This document shows, in pieces, positions 31,195 to 41,476 of a stretch of 64,000 nt of DNA. The stretch lies in NCBI GenBank assembly GCA_964016985.1, contig OZ024823.1, positions 112,801,459 through 112,865,458 on the forward strand, given 5' to 3'. The notes under the pieces were generated by a model. The model saw nothing but the letters and a program-made list of their open reading frames with translations, was not told the DNA's origin and searched no databases. The position numbers were made by a program, and so were the translations under genes. This DNA is from Anodontia alba (lineage: Eukaryota > Mollusca > Bivalvia > Lucinida > Lucinidae). Position 1 is the stretch's first letter. The number at the start of each line of letters is the position of its first letter.

Positions 31195-31545
31195 CTCGCT
31201 TGGGGAAGAGAGAGCTAATCTTAGTGCTTTTCGTACGTTTGTTCGGTTTGTGCTTGTTTAGATTTGTAGGTTTCCTCTTCCTCTTGGGATCTGGGAAGGG
31301 CTGCGGTTTGTGATTGTGGCACTCCCTGGACTTTTCTCTTACCTTTTTTGTAAGGAAAATCACTTTCTCTTCTGAGAATTACCTCAGCTAATCTTAGTGC
31401 TTTTCGTATGTTTGATCGATTTGTGCTTGTTTGGATTTGTCGATTTCCTCTTCCTCTTGATGTTTGGGAAGGGCTGCGGTTTGTGATTGTAGCACTCCCT
31501 GGACCTCTTACCTTTTTTGTCCTCCCCTGTCAAAACGTGAAGATG
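31195..31545. repeat. Two direct copies of a CTAATCTTAGTGCTTTTCGT repeat
   Basis: Copies begin at ~31212 and ~31388, each running CTTTTCGTA, TTGTGCTTGTTTGGATTTGT, TTTCCTCTTCCTCTTG and GGGAAGGGCTGCGGTTTGTG to CACTCCCTGGAC. A third copy lies inverted at 36890-37035. The pair plus inverted copy bracket ~5.5 kb. Confidence 0.85.
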
Positions 31546-31549
31546 GGTC

Positions 31550-32213
31550 GAGGTTACTCGCAAATCAAAGGCAAACTTTCCGTTCAGTGACAGTTTCGTC
31601 TACGAACCGAGACGGCTTAACAGCGGAAGACAAGTCAAGTAATATTTATTTAAAGTCGAATCATAAATATAATATTTCAACACAACGAAATGAACCAAAA
31701 GCAGGCTGCGCTGATGGAAACACTTGAGACAGGACATTTTAAAGCAAACTGAAATAAGAAAAAAAGTTAAATAGAATAAGGAACACCCGGAAGGACCAGT
31801 AACTTTTTGTTAATTTCATCATCTTTTTGCGCCTTTAAAATTCTGTCTGTTTTACATAAGTATAGATGTTTCTAGAGAAAATACGCAATAAATGGGAAAA
31901 GGCACAAACAAAAAACAAAAAAAACGTTAAAATAGCAAAAAGACCCATTTTATGAGTTGACAGTCGAATAAATATGTGTTTTACATTTCTAAACTATTTT
32001 TTTTTTTTTTTTACTTTTTCAGAGTTTTTTTTTTTTTTTTTTTTTTTTTCAAGATTTTTGCTGTTAAAAGATTGCAAAAGGTTTTTATTATTATTGCAAT
32101 CACGAAAACCGCATGCTATACACGTAAAAAGACGCAATGAAAACCAAGTAAAAGTAGGCAAAAAGACGCAAGAAGAAGGCTAAATGACGATATAATATGA
32201 CAATAAAAAACGT
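31550..32213. other. AT-rich, poly-T tracts; no gene
   Basis: Two long T tracts lie at ~31997 and ~32025. The word GCAAAAAGACGC or GCAAAAAGACCC occurs here (31936, 32158) and inverted at 35265, 35550 and 35575, hinting at old inverted flanks. Confidence 0.5.
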
Positions 32214-32375
32214 GAAATAAAAATAACCCGCCATCATCGTGTCGCGGGCAGATTAAAAAAAAAATGAGGAAATTTGCCAATGGGCAATCCAAACTAGATC
32301 TCCACAATATCAATGCACTTATCAAATTTGGTGAAAATCCACTGACATTTACTCAAGTTATTGTCCTGAAAGTAG
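32214..32375 (+). repeat. GGGCAGATTAA/GGTGAAAATCCACTG repeat unit
   Basis: One unit of the family at 18565-19001, with TTTGCCAATGGGCAATCCAA and GGTGAAAATCCACTGACATT. It is important because it shows the uninterrupted join split by the 3.6 kb element. Confidence 0.8.
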
Positions 32376-32598
32376 TTGCGGTCATGGTACCAAAGCCGTA
32401 ATCCAAAATCATAAATCCATAAACGAATGACGAATCAGAATGTTCAGACCAACAGACATGGACCCCAGAACAAAGGGTGTAATCAGGAGTCCGCGGATAG
32501 TAAGCATTACTTGGTAAGCAAGCTTCGCCCACCATGCCCATGGGCCTGAACGAAGGAAATATCGGTAGAAGCGTATGTCCGGGATTTGGGAAGTCTAC

Positions 32599-32870
32599 TT
32601 ATGGCGCGTCACTGGCAAAAACATCAGAAACAATTCTGGAAACTGCCACATTGTATGGATTGACTAGATCATGATGTCTCCCATAGAACTTCTTAAGTGT
32701 TGCTACCAGTTTGGTTTTTTTGATACCCCTGGCTCAACAACTTTTGAGTGAGCACTTTCCCACGCTCCATGAAGTCCTGATAATTTGAACAAGTTCTGGC
32801 AAAACGAAGTCTACACTGTGCACTCAGCATTACGAAAACCTGCCTATTCAAATATACTGAAAAGTTAATC
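32599..32870 (-). pseudogene. Retroelement reverse transcriptase C-terminal fragment
   Basis: The minus strand reads YLNRQVFVMLSAQCRLRFAR, TCSNYQDFMERGKVLTQKLL, SQGYQK and, after a one-base shift in an A7 run, TKLVATLKKFYGRHHDLVNP and YNVAVSRIVSDVFASDAP with a TAA stop. The pattern (FAR-x-CS-x2-DF, KLLSQGY, KFYGRHxDLV) is one I recognise as the end of an RT-encoding ORF in invertebrate retroelements. Clade (Penelope-like or other) is uncertain. No RT catalytic motif lies upstream, so this is a 3' remnant, as left by truncated retrotransposition. Confidence 0.7.
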
Positions 32871-32907
32871 ACCGAAAAATTGAAAATTTTCAGACAAAAA
32901 ATTCAAA

Positions 32908-33024
32908 TATTTTTCATATTTCCGCTCAAAACATAGATTGTGGGTACTCGTTAGAACCGCCTCTGCGAGGCGGTTCTAACGAATACCCACAATCCATGTT
33001 TTGAGCAGAAATAAGAAAAATAAT
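32908..33024. mobile_element. Family B foldback, GC-richer core
   Basis: TATTTCCGCTCAAAACATAG and ATGTTTTGAGCAGAAATAAG frame GATTGTGGGTACTCGTTAGA folding on its inverse around ACCGCCTCTGCGAGGCGGT. Both arms changed in parallel from the family form (ATTAGAAGTGCC to GTTAGAACCGCC), keeping the stem paired. Confidence 0.88.
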
Positions 33025-33249
33025 GTATACCCCTGTAAACCCCAGTTTTACTATATAAAAGTGGGGTTTAGGGGGGGTCAAAATTATATAGGCATGTTTT
33101 CATGATGGGTCTCTCTGTCCGAATTTTTAGGGTGCATGCGGTAGCGTCTAAACATAAACAAAATGTCTGCTTAGAAAAAAAATACCCTTAACAAGGCCTA
33201 TCGAAATTTCACTTTACGGCGACCTCGATTATGAAGCATAGTTCAAGAT

Positions 33250-33437
33250 AAGAGGGTGAATTTACATTTTATTTGTTCTTATTTATCCAAGGAAACATAT
33301 GCTATGGATACTTCAATGAGTACCACATCTTAGTCCTTATTAAGAAATAAGAAAAATATCATTTATTTTCTTTTCTTTTTTTTTTTTTTTTTTTTTTTTT
33401 GTTAAAAAGTTCCTTATCTTGGGCAATGGCACGTACC
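33250..33437. repeat. Degenerate family B element with T25 tract
   Basis: AGATAAGAGGGTGAATTTAC, TTATTTATCCAAGGAAACAT, ACTTCAATGAGTACCACA and GTTAAAAAGTTCCTTATCTT follow the family B order. The core is largely lost and a long T tract lies near 33375. Confidence 0.55.
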
Positions 33438-33439
33438 TA

Positions 33440-34020
33440 CGTCATCAACATGGTGATATGCACATAGCTGTGACTGTGACATTTGTTCGGATTAATGGCA
33501 AAATCATGAAGAGTGCATAACGCAGCAAAAAATCACAACGTACCTAAAATATGTTCATTTTAGTACAAATTTTACCAAAAGATGTCAACTCCATATTTAT
33601 TCTACTTATTCTACTTATTCTAGATACTCCGACCAATGTTGCTTAAATTATTTGTGTTATTAAATATCAACATGGTTGGTTGAAGTATCTTTAGAATAAA
33701 CATTATGAATTTCACAAAACCCTTATTAATGCAGCACGATTCTGTAAAACTAATTAGAGACGAAAATACGTGTTTTCATAGTTTTCTTGCATTCTGCCTT
33801 CAGGCCGCCGTTGAGCTTTGCTTTGTTTCATCACTTTGTTTTTGATTATTTGTGTTTCAAAGATGAGGTAGAGGACCCGTATGCGGACCAAACATATATT
33901 TGTAATCTGGAGCTGTAAGGGTGAGGTTTCCCGTGAGTAAAACTGGCCCTGTGTCGCTCACCTGATTACCAGACAAGTTTGTGTCAATTGGTCTTTCGGT
34001 TCAAGAGAAGAAAAAAAGGT
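33440..34020. other. No gene recognised
   Basis: A segment at 33838-33900 (GATGAGGTAGAGGACCCGTA, GCGGACCAAACATATATTTG) is partly the reverse complement of 36760-36830. No coding signal is seen. Confidence 0.45.
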
Positions 34021-34645
34021 AAGAAAGTTCAATATTGATTTTCTATATGGCGGCCATATTGGATTTCCAATCAGAATGATTTAAGCTACTTTTGATCTAC
34101 AAATAACCTCGATACTTCCAATAAAGTTTGAGTTAATTGCCCTTTTGTTCAATTCAAAATGGATTTTCAACATGGCTGCTAGGGCGACCATCTTGGATTT
34201 CCGATCAGAATGATTTTAGCAGTTTTGATCTACAAGTCACCCCGATGCTTCCTACCAAGTTTAAAACTAAAATATGGATGCGGGCAGATAACTATGCCAA
34301 AAAAATGACGAAATTTGTCAATGGGCGATCCAAACCAGATCTCTACAATATCAATGCACATATCCAATTTGGTGAAAATCCACTGAGATTTACTCACGTT
34401 ATTGTCCTGAAACTAAAATATTGATGCGGGCAGATAATTCTGTCAAAAATTGACAAAATTTGCCCCTTAGCAATCCCAAAGTAGATCTCCACAATATCAG
34501 TGCACATGCCAAGTTTGGTAAAAATCCATTGATGCTTATTTCAATTATTGTCCGGAAATGAAACGGACAGACAGACGGACGGACGGACACAAGGACAACC
34601 GACGTGATGCCATAATACCTGGCCACTACGGGTGGTGAGGTATAA
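34020..34645 (+). repeat. Tandem GCGGGCAGATAAC repeat with terminal GACGGACGGAC
   Basis: Units with CGATCTTGGATTTCC and GATCAGAATGATTTTAGC (34060-34240) lead into two GCGGGCAGATAA units and end in AACGGACAGACAGACGGACG before GGCCACTACGGGTGG. It is the complete version of the family split at 19001/22639. Confidence 0.78.
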
Positions 34646-34649
34646 AAAG

Positions 34650-36290
34650 ACAAAATAGACTAATCAAAGTGCGCGGATGCAGAGGCTGATAAAAAATAAA
34701 TAAAATAAAAAGAAATAAAACAATCTTGAAAAAAAAAAGACCAAATACATGAACAAACAGACATAGAAGATTTTTCAAATTTTCTAATATAGTTTTGTGT
34801 CTGTATAAATAATTACGGTTAAGCAACGATAATTTCCCTCCTCCCGAACATTTATAATAACCGAAGTTTTTTCAAATTTATGATATTTCTATAGTTTAAA
34901 ATAATAAAATGGTAATATATTCTGAATTTAAATCAAATCTAGTATTAAAAGTGTCCCCGCGCAAAGTATATATATATATAATGGATTCCTACACTTGCAT
35001 GAAATGTCAAAAACTATTTTCTCTAGAAAAAAAAAACACAAACTAGTGCATGTATTCCAAAATATCCTCATGATCTGACGATTTTTCCCAGCTTATCAAA
35101 TATCTTAAATACCTGTGTAGTGGGCTAATTTGCTTACAGTGAAGGTTATGATCAGCATGTGCATCCGCATTGTCTTAACAGTCTGATATCATGATTTAGT
35201 CTTTTTGTCATACTTAAGCGTCCTTTTGCTATCTTCGTGCATTTTTTTTTTTTTTTCATATATTGCGTCTTTTTGCGAATATTGCGTTTTTGTGCGTTTC
35301 CTGTTAGCCAGAATCTTTAAACTATCGTGAATAATGATAAGCTTTTGTAACCACTTAAACATCTTAAAGTATAAGAAACACTTCGTCATTTAAAATAGAC
35401 TATTTTAGAAATGTTGGTAGAAGGCGCTAGCTGATTTAATATAATTTATTTAGAATATCTGCCTTATTTTACAGACATAAAACTTGAATATAAGATGTAA
35501 TTATATGTTATAACATATTCCTTATACACTGTGAACTAATAAATTGGGTCTTTTTGCTATATTTTATCGTCTTTTTGCGTCTTTCCGGTACATTCCGGTG
35601 TTTAGGCACCCCTGGCGGGGGGAACACCCTCAAACTATTCTCAGGCTGTCTTTTGGCATATTGAGAGTCATGCCTGATTGGACAGAGTGACTTAATCTAC
35701 CAAGTTCAAGTTCAAGTTCAGCCATAATGTGATGGTGATCGGAGAAGGGCGTGTTCTGAACTGCTTTCAGTAAAGCGAATCACTGGCGAGAGTTTTTTTG
35801 TTTTGTTTTTTTTTTTTGTTTTTTTTTTTTTTTTTGTTCTTTAAAAAAACAAAACAAAAAAAAACCAACAACAACATTTTACCTCTTCTGAACGGTTAGT
35901 GTAAATAGAAAGATAGAAAGGAAGGCAATGATCAGGAATCGATACAATTACCTAACACCTTTCGCCCAAGGCACCAAAGGGAAAAAAGGACGCACTTAAA
36001 GCAACGGCACCACAATCAAAATACTACAAGCAAAAAGCCAAAAGGACAGTCACTTTCCCCCAAAAATTAGACAAACGGCTATCCAAAATTTCACCAGGAC
36101 GTACATGCAAAAACATACAATGAAGAAAATAGTAAACCAAAGCAGAAGCACCGCCTTGGAAAGGTTAGTAAAAACCTTACCGGGGTGGTGTGGTGGGGGT
36201 AGAGTGGGGGCGCGGGGCGATTTTACGTGGCCACAACCCTCGCACTTAGTTCTGCGTGTTATACACAATACATTTGTTCAGGGTTTCTAA
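34650..36290. other. AT-rich and low-complexity spacer
   Basis: A T-rich/A-rich foldback (T tracts then AAAAAACAAAACAAAAAAAA) lies at ~35790-35875. (TA)n at ~34970. A G-rich patch GGGGTGGTGTGGTGGGGGTA lies near 36183. No ORF here shows a family motif. Confidence 0.5.
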
Positions 36291-37260
36291 TTCATGAGTA
36301 CAACATCTCCGAGAACATTAAAATCAAACAAATACAGAGATGAAACAACGATGAGGATTCGACAACAAGAAATAACGGAAATGCTGAAGCAAAAGAAAAC
36401 CAACAGTTGCACCCCGGTGGGCCCGACCAGAGTCAGAGCATCAGGCACCAACCGATTACATAAAGTCTCTAGGCCGGAACCGTCATAGTCTGAGGCCCGA
36501 CCCGCCGGCGTGCAACTAAAGAGGGAAGCAAAGTTATTAACCGTAATTGGGTTAACTACCACGTATGCCCGTTATTGTAACCTCAAAATAAAAAGTAGTC
36601 GTTAATCTCGCTGACGAGACTTGATATTTGCTCGAATAAAGTATTTCTGACCTAAAAGAAGGAGAGATGAGGAACAAATAAACGGTCTGTAGGAAAACTA
36701 CTAGGTGGGGTGGGGCGCTTAGATCAGTTTTACTCACGTGAATTCTGACAAAGTTCCAATGACAAATATATATTCGGCCCGCATATGGGGTCCTTTACCT
36801 CATCTATGAAACATCACATTGAAACTCATATAATCAAAGATACTGTGATAAAGCAAATGGTTCAGTGGCGATCTGAAAAAAAAAATGAAAGAGAAAAGTC
36901 CAGGGAGTGACACAATCACAAACCACAGCCCTTCCCAGACACCAAGAGGAAGAGGAAACAGACAAAACCAAACAAGCGCAAATCGAACAAACGTACGAAA
37001 AGCACTAAGATTATCTCTCTTCCCAAGCGAGGTAATCGCAATGCTAAAAGGGCTGAAAAACACAAGAACAAAATAACACAAGGTAAGACAACAAACAAAC
37101 AAATAAATATTTGATTACAAGAAAACCACAAACAAGACCACGATGAGCCCCACCACAGACACTGATAGTCAGGCGCCGACCATCCGAAACAGATTGAGGA
37201 GGAAGCCGTTATTTAGTCTGAGGAACTACCCACCGCCTTGCAATTAAAGAGGAAAGCAAA
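36290..37260. repeat. Unclassified repeat block with inverted third copy of the 31.2 kb repeat
   Basis: 36890-37035 is an inverted copy of the 31212/31388 repeat. GCAAAGTTATTAACCGTAAT-TGGGTTAAC near 36530 is echoed by GCAAATGTATCAACCATAAT-TTGGTTAAC near 37260, with CAGACT-like GTCTGAGG words before both, so ~700 bp is flanked by direct repeats. Confidence 0.6.
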
Positions 37261-37311
37261 TGTATCAACCATAATTTGGTTAACAAAAGTCATCATTTAC
37301 CAAGGTGTCAA

Positions 37312-37540
37312 TGACAGTATCGTTGCTTTTAAGCACTCATAATGGAACCAGTCACCACATTCTCCACACTGGACAACTTTGCCGTAACCTTGTTTACCAC
37401 AGATAGGACAGACTCCCCAAAGTTCATTATCAGAAAGTTCATCTTCAGTTCATTTTGTTTTTACTGTCATGCTTTTCTGTGACATTTGTTTTACCCGACT
37501 GCTTAATTTTGATTTGCAGGAGCTGACATGGCTGTTCAGA
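37312..37540 (-). pseudogene. PHD-finger fragment
   Basis: The minus strand encodes DELSDNELWGVCPICGKQG, YGKVVQCGECGDWFHYECLK and ATILSLTPW, then TAA. This gives C-x2-C, C-x2-C and H-x2-C, the first six ligands of a PHD finger (C4HC3); the last C-x2-C pair is missing. Upstream in the same frame lies a Ser/Lys-rich stretch (SHVSSCKSKLSSRVKQMSQK) after one TGA stop at ~37453. PHD fingers bind histone H3 tails in chromatin proteins, but similar fingers occur in mobile-element proteins. With the in-frame stop and truncation I favour a transposon or gene remnant. It is not similar enough to the LINE finger at 27.2 kb to be another copy. Confidence 0.65.
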
Positions 37541-37719
37541 ACTGACGCGATGTTTATGTTTACAATGTCAAGGTGTTATCATATAGTTTTCATTTACAGA
37601 GTTTGTCTAGAATATTTGATATGAAGATATCAACTTTGCTTCTATTGACAAGAACCTGTGAGGTTGTATTATAAAAGTTTACTGCAAATTGTAACGATTT
37701 CCCACATGGTCCATCTGCT

Positions 37720-37770
37720 TTCTTCTTCTTCTTTTTTTTTTTTTTTTTTTTTTTTTTGTAAACTCTTGAC
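37720..37770. repeat. CT-rich / poly-T tract
   Basis: TTCTTCTTCTT followed by T25 or more. The lysine run in the minus ORF across it is spurious. Confidence 0.8.
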
Positions 37771-37839
37771 AAGCGCACCAGCCTAAAGTGTCCGCGAGTG
37801 CGTATGGGCAGTACGTAGAGAAGAAGAAGAGACGTTAGA

Positions 37840-38462
37840 TACGGAATTAGATACATGTTACTTGCTTAATGAAGACATTGTTACTGAAGTAGATACATAT
37901 TACTTTGTTTAATGAAGAAATAGTTACTGAATTAGGTACATGTTACTTTGTTCAATGAAACAGTCACTGAAGTAAAAACATGTTACCTTTCTCAATGAAG
38001 ACATAGTTACTGAAGTAGAAGCATGTTTCTTTGCACACATGCTTTGCACAATGAAGATGAAGTTACTGAAGTAGAAACGTTACTTTGCTAAATGAAGACA
38101 TAGTTACTGAAGTAGATACTTGTTACTTTGCTTAATGAAGACATAGTTACTGAAATAGATACATGCTACTTTGCTTAATGAAGACATAGTCACTGAAGTA
38201 GAAACATGCTACTATGCTTAATGATGACTTAATTACTGAAGTAGAAATATGTCACTTTGCTTTATGAAGACATAGTTACTGAATCAGATACACGTTACTT
38301 TGCTTTTTGAAGACACAGTTACTGAATTAGAGACATGTTACCTTGTTTATTGAAGACATATTTACTGAAGTATATAAAAGTTACTTTGCATATTGAAGAT
38401 ATAGTTGCTGAAGGAGATTCATGTTACTTTGCTAAATGAAGACATAGTTACTGAAGTAGATA
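37840..38462 (+). repeat. ~45 bp minisatellite (GACATAGTTACTGAAGTAGA)
   Basis: About thirteen units of AATGAAGACATAGTTACTGA plus AGTAGATACATGTTACTTTGC, period 44-48. The array resumes at 38645-38728 after the TA-flanked MITE. Units vary by point changes and a few short indels. Confidence 0.92.
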
Positions 38463-38642
38463 CAGTCGAACTTCAATGGCTCGAACATCATTGAGACCAT
38501 TTCATTTCATGATAAAATAAGAACGTTTCCCTAAATATTTGTTATCTTGAGCTATAGGAAGAATGTCGTAGGGACTCAATAATGAGTTCGAATTAGCCAT
38601 GGTAAACGAGACATCGATGTTCTAGCTATTGAGGTTCTACTT
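38463..38642. mobile_element. 180 bp TA-flanked MITE inside the minisatellite
   Basis: TIRs are CAGTCGAACTTCAATGGCTC and TAGCTATTGAGGTTCTACTT (inverted, imperfect). The array reads GAAGTAGA-TA-CATGTTACTTTG in its units; here TA-[element]-TA splits that word, proving the ends. The terminal pattern resembles pogo/Tigger-type elements (inference). Confidence 0.92.
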
Positions 38643-38728
38643 TACATGTTACTTTGCTTAATGTAGACACAGTTACCGGAGCAGGTACATGCATTTCCTC
38701 AATGAAAATATAGTTACTGAAGCTTAAC

Positions 38729-38762
<34 letters not shown>
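38729..38762 (+). repeat. (AGAT)n microsatellite
   Basis: About eight uninterrupted AGAT units immediately before the tRNA-like head of a SINE. Confidence 0.95.
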
Positions 38763-39345
38763 CCGCCGGCCTCTGTGACTATGTCGAATGCGCGTCCGAC
38801 TGATCTCTTCGATCCCCGTCGGGTCCGGCAACATTCTTTCATGGAGTTCGTCATGAAATATTTTCTACGGTTATTCTCTTCCTTCCGTAATTCGAGTCTT
38901 CTCTGATGATTTGTGGCTTTTCTTCGTATAGATATTTGCCACTAACATCAGAGTTACTTCCGTTATGAAAATCAGGATTTTCCTGTCCTGTCTAAAAAGA
39001 GGGTTACACCAAAATAGTGGCATTAAAATTAATTTGTAATGTAGATAGCCACTAAAGATTATCAAACTAATATTTTCTGACTGGAAAAACAAGTGATAAT
39101 ACTTGAATTTCTTAATAATTGACATTTTGGGGCAACAATTTTGGCTTTTATCTTGTACAGTGTAGGCAAAGAGAGTATTAGAGAAAATGATGGTTATGCA
39201 AGTTTCCAATTAAACAAATTGTTTAATTTACTTATAATGGTAAGTGGTAAATATCAAAATTAAGAAAAGCCACACCAGAGAGGATTCGGACTACCGCTGA
39301 TTCAAGAAGTTGCAGTTGCCAGTTTCTGGCGAAAGAATGTCCACA
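38763..39345 (+). mobile_element. SINE split by a ~410 bp TIR element
   Basis: Plus-strand SINE head CCGCCGGCCTCTGTGACTAT to TTTTCTACGGTTATTCTC (38763-38884), then body CTGATTCAAGAAGTTGCAGT and GTTTCTGGCGAAAGAATGT (39297-39345). Together they follow the order of 26075-26383. The B-box region is diverged (TTCGATCCCCGTC). Confidence 0.85.
38885..39296. mobile_element. ~412 bp MITE nested in the SINE
   Basis: Left CCGTAATTCGAGTCTTCTCT and right AGAGAGGATTCGGACTACCG are inverted (16 of 21 match). Further in, TGTGGCTTTTCTT pairs with AAGAAAAGCCACA exactly. The interior is AT-rich with no long ORF beyond 112 codons and no family motif. Confidence 0.82.
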
Positions 39346-39958
39346 AATCTATTCATCTATCAAGCTATTCCCCATAGAGCGATACTCAGAAATTTGCTTT
39401 ATACATAGGCTAGGACCTATGTTTTTTTTTTGGCTTAAGAATTTTGAATTTTACTATATTTTGGGGGTTTGGGGGAAAAGTGGCTTTTTTCTTTGTATTG
39501 GCCGTTTAGCGGTTTTTTTTTTGTTGTTGTTTTTTTTTTTTTTTTTTTTTTTTTGGTGGTGGGGGGTGGGGGGGGGGGGTGGTCGCTTTCAAAACTGATT
39601 ATTTTTTGGGGGATCTATCGAAATTCTCGGTTAGAATCGGGACTAGACACTTCTGTTGAAGGTATTAGTAGTATAGGCTACATGCTACTGGTATTGTTTG
39701 CTGAGACCAATATTTTTGTGGGTATTGTAAGAATCGGGATTAGAACCTATTGTTTACCGAGACCATCAAGCATCAAGTATCAAGCAACTTATATTACCAA
39801 TACAATCATAAATGAAAACCACACTTTTATTAAAACGAAAGCAAGGGAAATAAAATTTTGGGTATGCTAATATCTGCGGATGTTTTTTTTTTTTTGAGGG
39901 TATGGCTGATATACCGGATACTTTTGGGTTTGTCTGATATATATATATACTGAAAGGA
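39346..39958. repeat. Poly-T/poly-G tract and GGGTATGGCTGATATACCG words
   Basis: T24 then a G-rich run lie at ~39530-39580. TATGGCTGATATACCG at ~39901 recurs at ~41490 and ~41590 beyond the gap, next to a similar T/G tract (41510-41572). The two sides may be copies of one repeat interrupted by the Tc1-like element. Confidence 0.7.
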
Positions 39959-41276
39959 AAAAGAAACGCAGGGTAAATTTTATTCCTAAATTTCATTCAA
40001 GTTTGAAAAAGTTTGTTAAATATTTTACTATGATAACAAAACGGTACATGTATGGAACAAAAGTTCCAAATTTCATTGGTTTGTGATCAACAAGTCTCGA
40101 GTTATTGAAGTTCATTGGTAGCTACCCCCCAAATCTTGAAATCAAAATCAAACTGAAAATCAATATCGGGTGTGCCCACCCCCCCCCCCCCCCCCCCCCC
40201 TCTTGCTGCCGTTGCTGCCCTAATTCTCTTTTGGATAGAGTTAACCAAAGCATTGACAGTTCGCATCGGGATGTTATTCCATTCATCGATCAACGCATTC
40301 CTTAGTTGTGCGAGAGTTGCGGGGGATTTCGGCGCTTCCTAACCCTTCTGTCCAGCTCATCCCACATGTGCTCTATTGGGGTCAAATCTGGACTGTACGG
40401 TGGCCATGCTAGTGGTGCGATGTTATTGTTTGCCAGGAAATCCTGACAAACTCGGGCAACATGTGGTCGGGCATTGTCCTGCTGCAGAATCAGATTACGT
40501 TGTTGCACAAACGGGACTGCAACAGGACGCAAGATCTCATCCCTATACCTTACTGCGGTCATATTGCCCGCAACAATAATCAACTGTGATTTTATCCCGT
40601 GAGCAATGCCTCCCCAGACCATAACGGAGCCACCCCCAAACCGATCCCGTTCACAACACAGGCGTCGGCAAAGCGTTCTCCGCGACGTCGGTACACACGA
40701 CGTCGACCATCTGCGCGATAGAGAGTGAACCTAGACTCGTCCGTAAAAAGAACTCGTCTCCACTGCCTCATCGGAAATAGCCTGGGCGCATGCGCCGTCA
40801 ACCACGCCATACGACGCAACCTACGTGCCTGGGTCAGAGGCAGACCAACGTATGGACGACGAGCTCGAAGACCAATCTCACGCAATCGACTTCCAACAGT
40901 CTTCGGAGAAATTTGTCGATTATGCGTATCTACTGTATTAAGGGCAGTTTCGGTAGCAGTGAGATGACGATTCCGCAAATGTGCCAGACGGATTGTCCTG
41001 TCTTGACGTCGCGACGTCACGCGTGGACGCCCAGACCGCGGTCGGTCTGCTAAATGCCCTGTCTCCCTTAAACGTCTAACAAGACGTTCAATTGTTGAGA
41101 CGTTAACCCCAAAATGATTGGCAACTTGCTGTTGCCTCTGACCCTGCATCTGCAACGCAATTGCCCTACCCCTCTGAACATCAGTCAATCGTACCATGAT
41201 TGAAAAAAAAGTTCAAAGTAGCGTAAAAATGAAAAGAAAAATCGGTAAAAGAATCGAAGAGCGTTGTGTATCGTTG
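39950..41276 (-). mobile_element. Tc1-like (DD34E) DNA transposon, 5' end in gap
   Basis: A transposase remnant fills most of it. The 3' side ends near ACTGAAAGGAAAAAGAAACG after a TATATATATA stretch (a TA target is expected). The upstream terminus should carry the inverse of that word but is not seen before the N run at 41277, so the 5' TIR is probably inside the gap. The interior is markedly GC-richer than its flanks. Confidence 0.85.
40113..41197 (-). pseudogene. Tc1-like DD34E transposase, two one-base breaks
   Basis: Frame 1 (41197 down to ~40633) starts MVRLTDVQRGRAIALQMQGQ, a helix-turn-helix (VANHFGVNVSTIERLVRRLR) and GRPRVTSRRQDR, the paired DNA-binding domains. The first catalytic Asp is in VLFTDESRFTL. 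Frame 2 (40622-40302) holds LQQDNARPHVA, second Asp, and SPDLTPIEHMWDEL, with 34 residues between Asp and Glu as in DD34E. Frame 3 (from ~40325) gives QLRNALIDEWNNIP and VNALVNSIQKRIRAA. The frame 1-2 break is in a C5 run (40633-40637) and the 2-3 break in a G5 run (40321-40325). Each reads on if the run had six bases. All catalytic residues are present. It ends in a C20-plus tract at ~40181. Confidence 0.92.
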
Positions 41277-41476
41277 NNNNNNNNNNNNNNNNNNNNNNNN
41301 NNNNNNNNNNNNNNNNNNNNNNNNNNNNNNNNNNNNNNNNNNNNNNNNNNNNNNNNNNNNNNNNNNNNNNNNNNNNNNNNNNNNNNNNNNNNNNNNNNNN
41401 NNNNNNNNNNNNNNNNNNNNNNNNNNNNNNNNNNNNNNNNNNNNNNNNNNNNNNNNNNNNNNNNNNNNNNNNNNNN
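41277..41476. other. Assembly gap, 200 N
   Basis: Exactly 200 N, a placeholder length. True distance and content are unknown. Translations that run through it are meaningless. Confidence 1.

Noticed and set aside
31850..35600. A single 3.7 kb transposon bounded by GCAAAAAGACCC words
   Set aside because: The inverted words are short, in several copies, and give no consistent TIR or target duplication; the interior is a mix of unrelated repeats.
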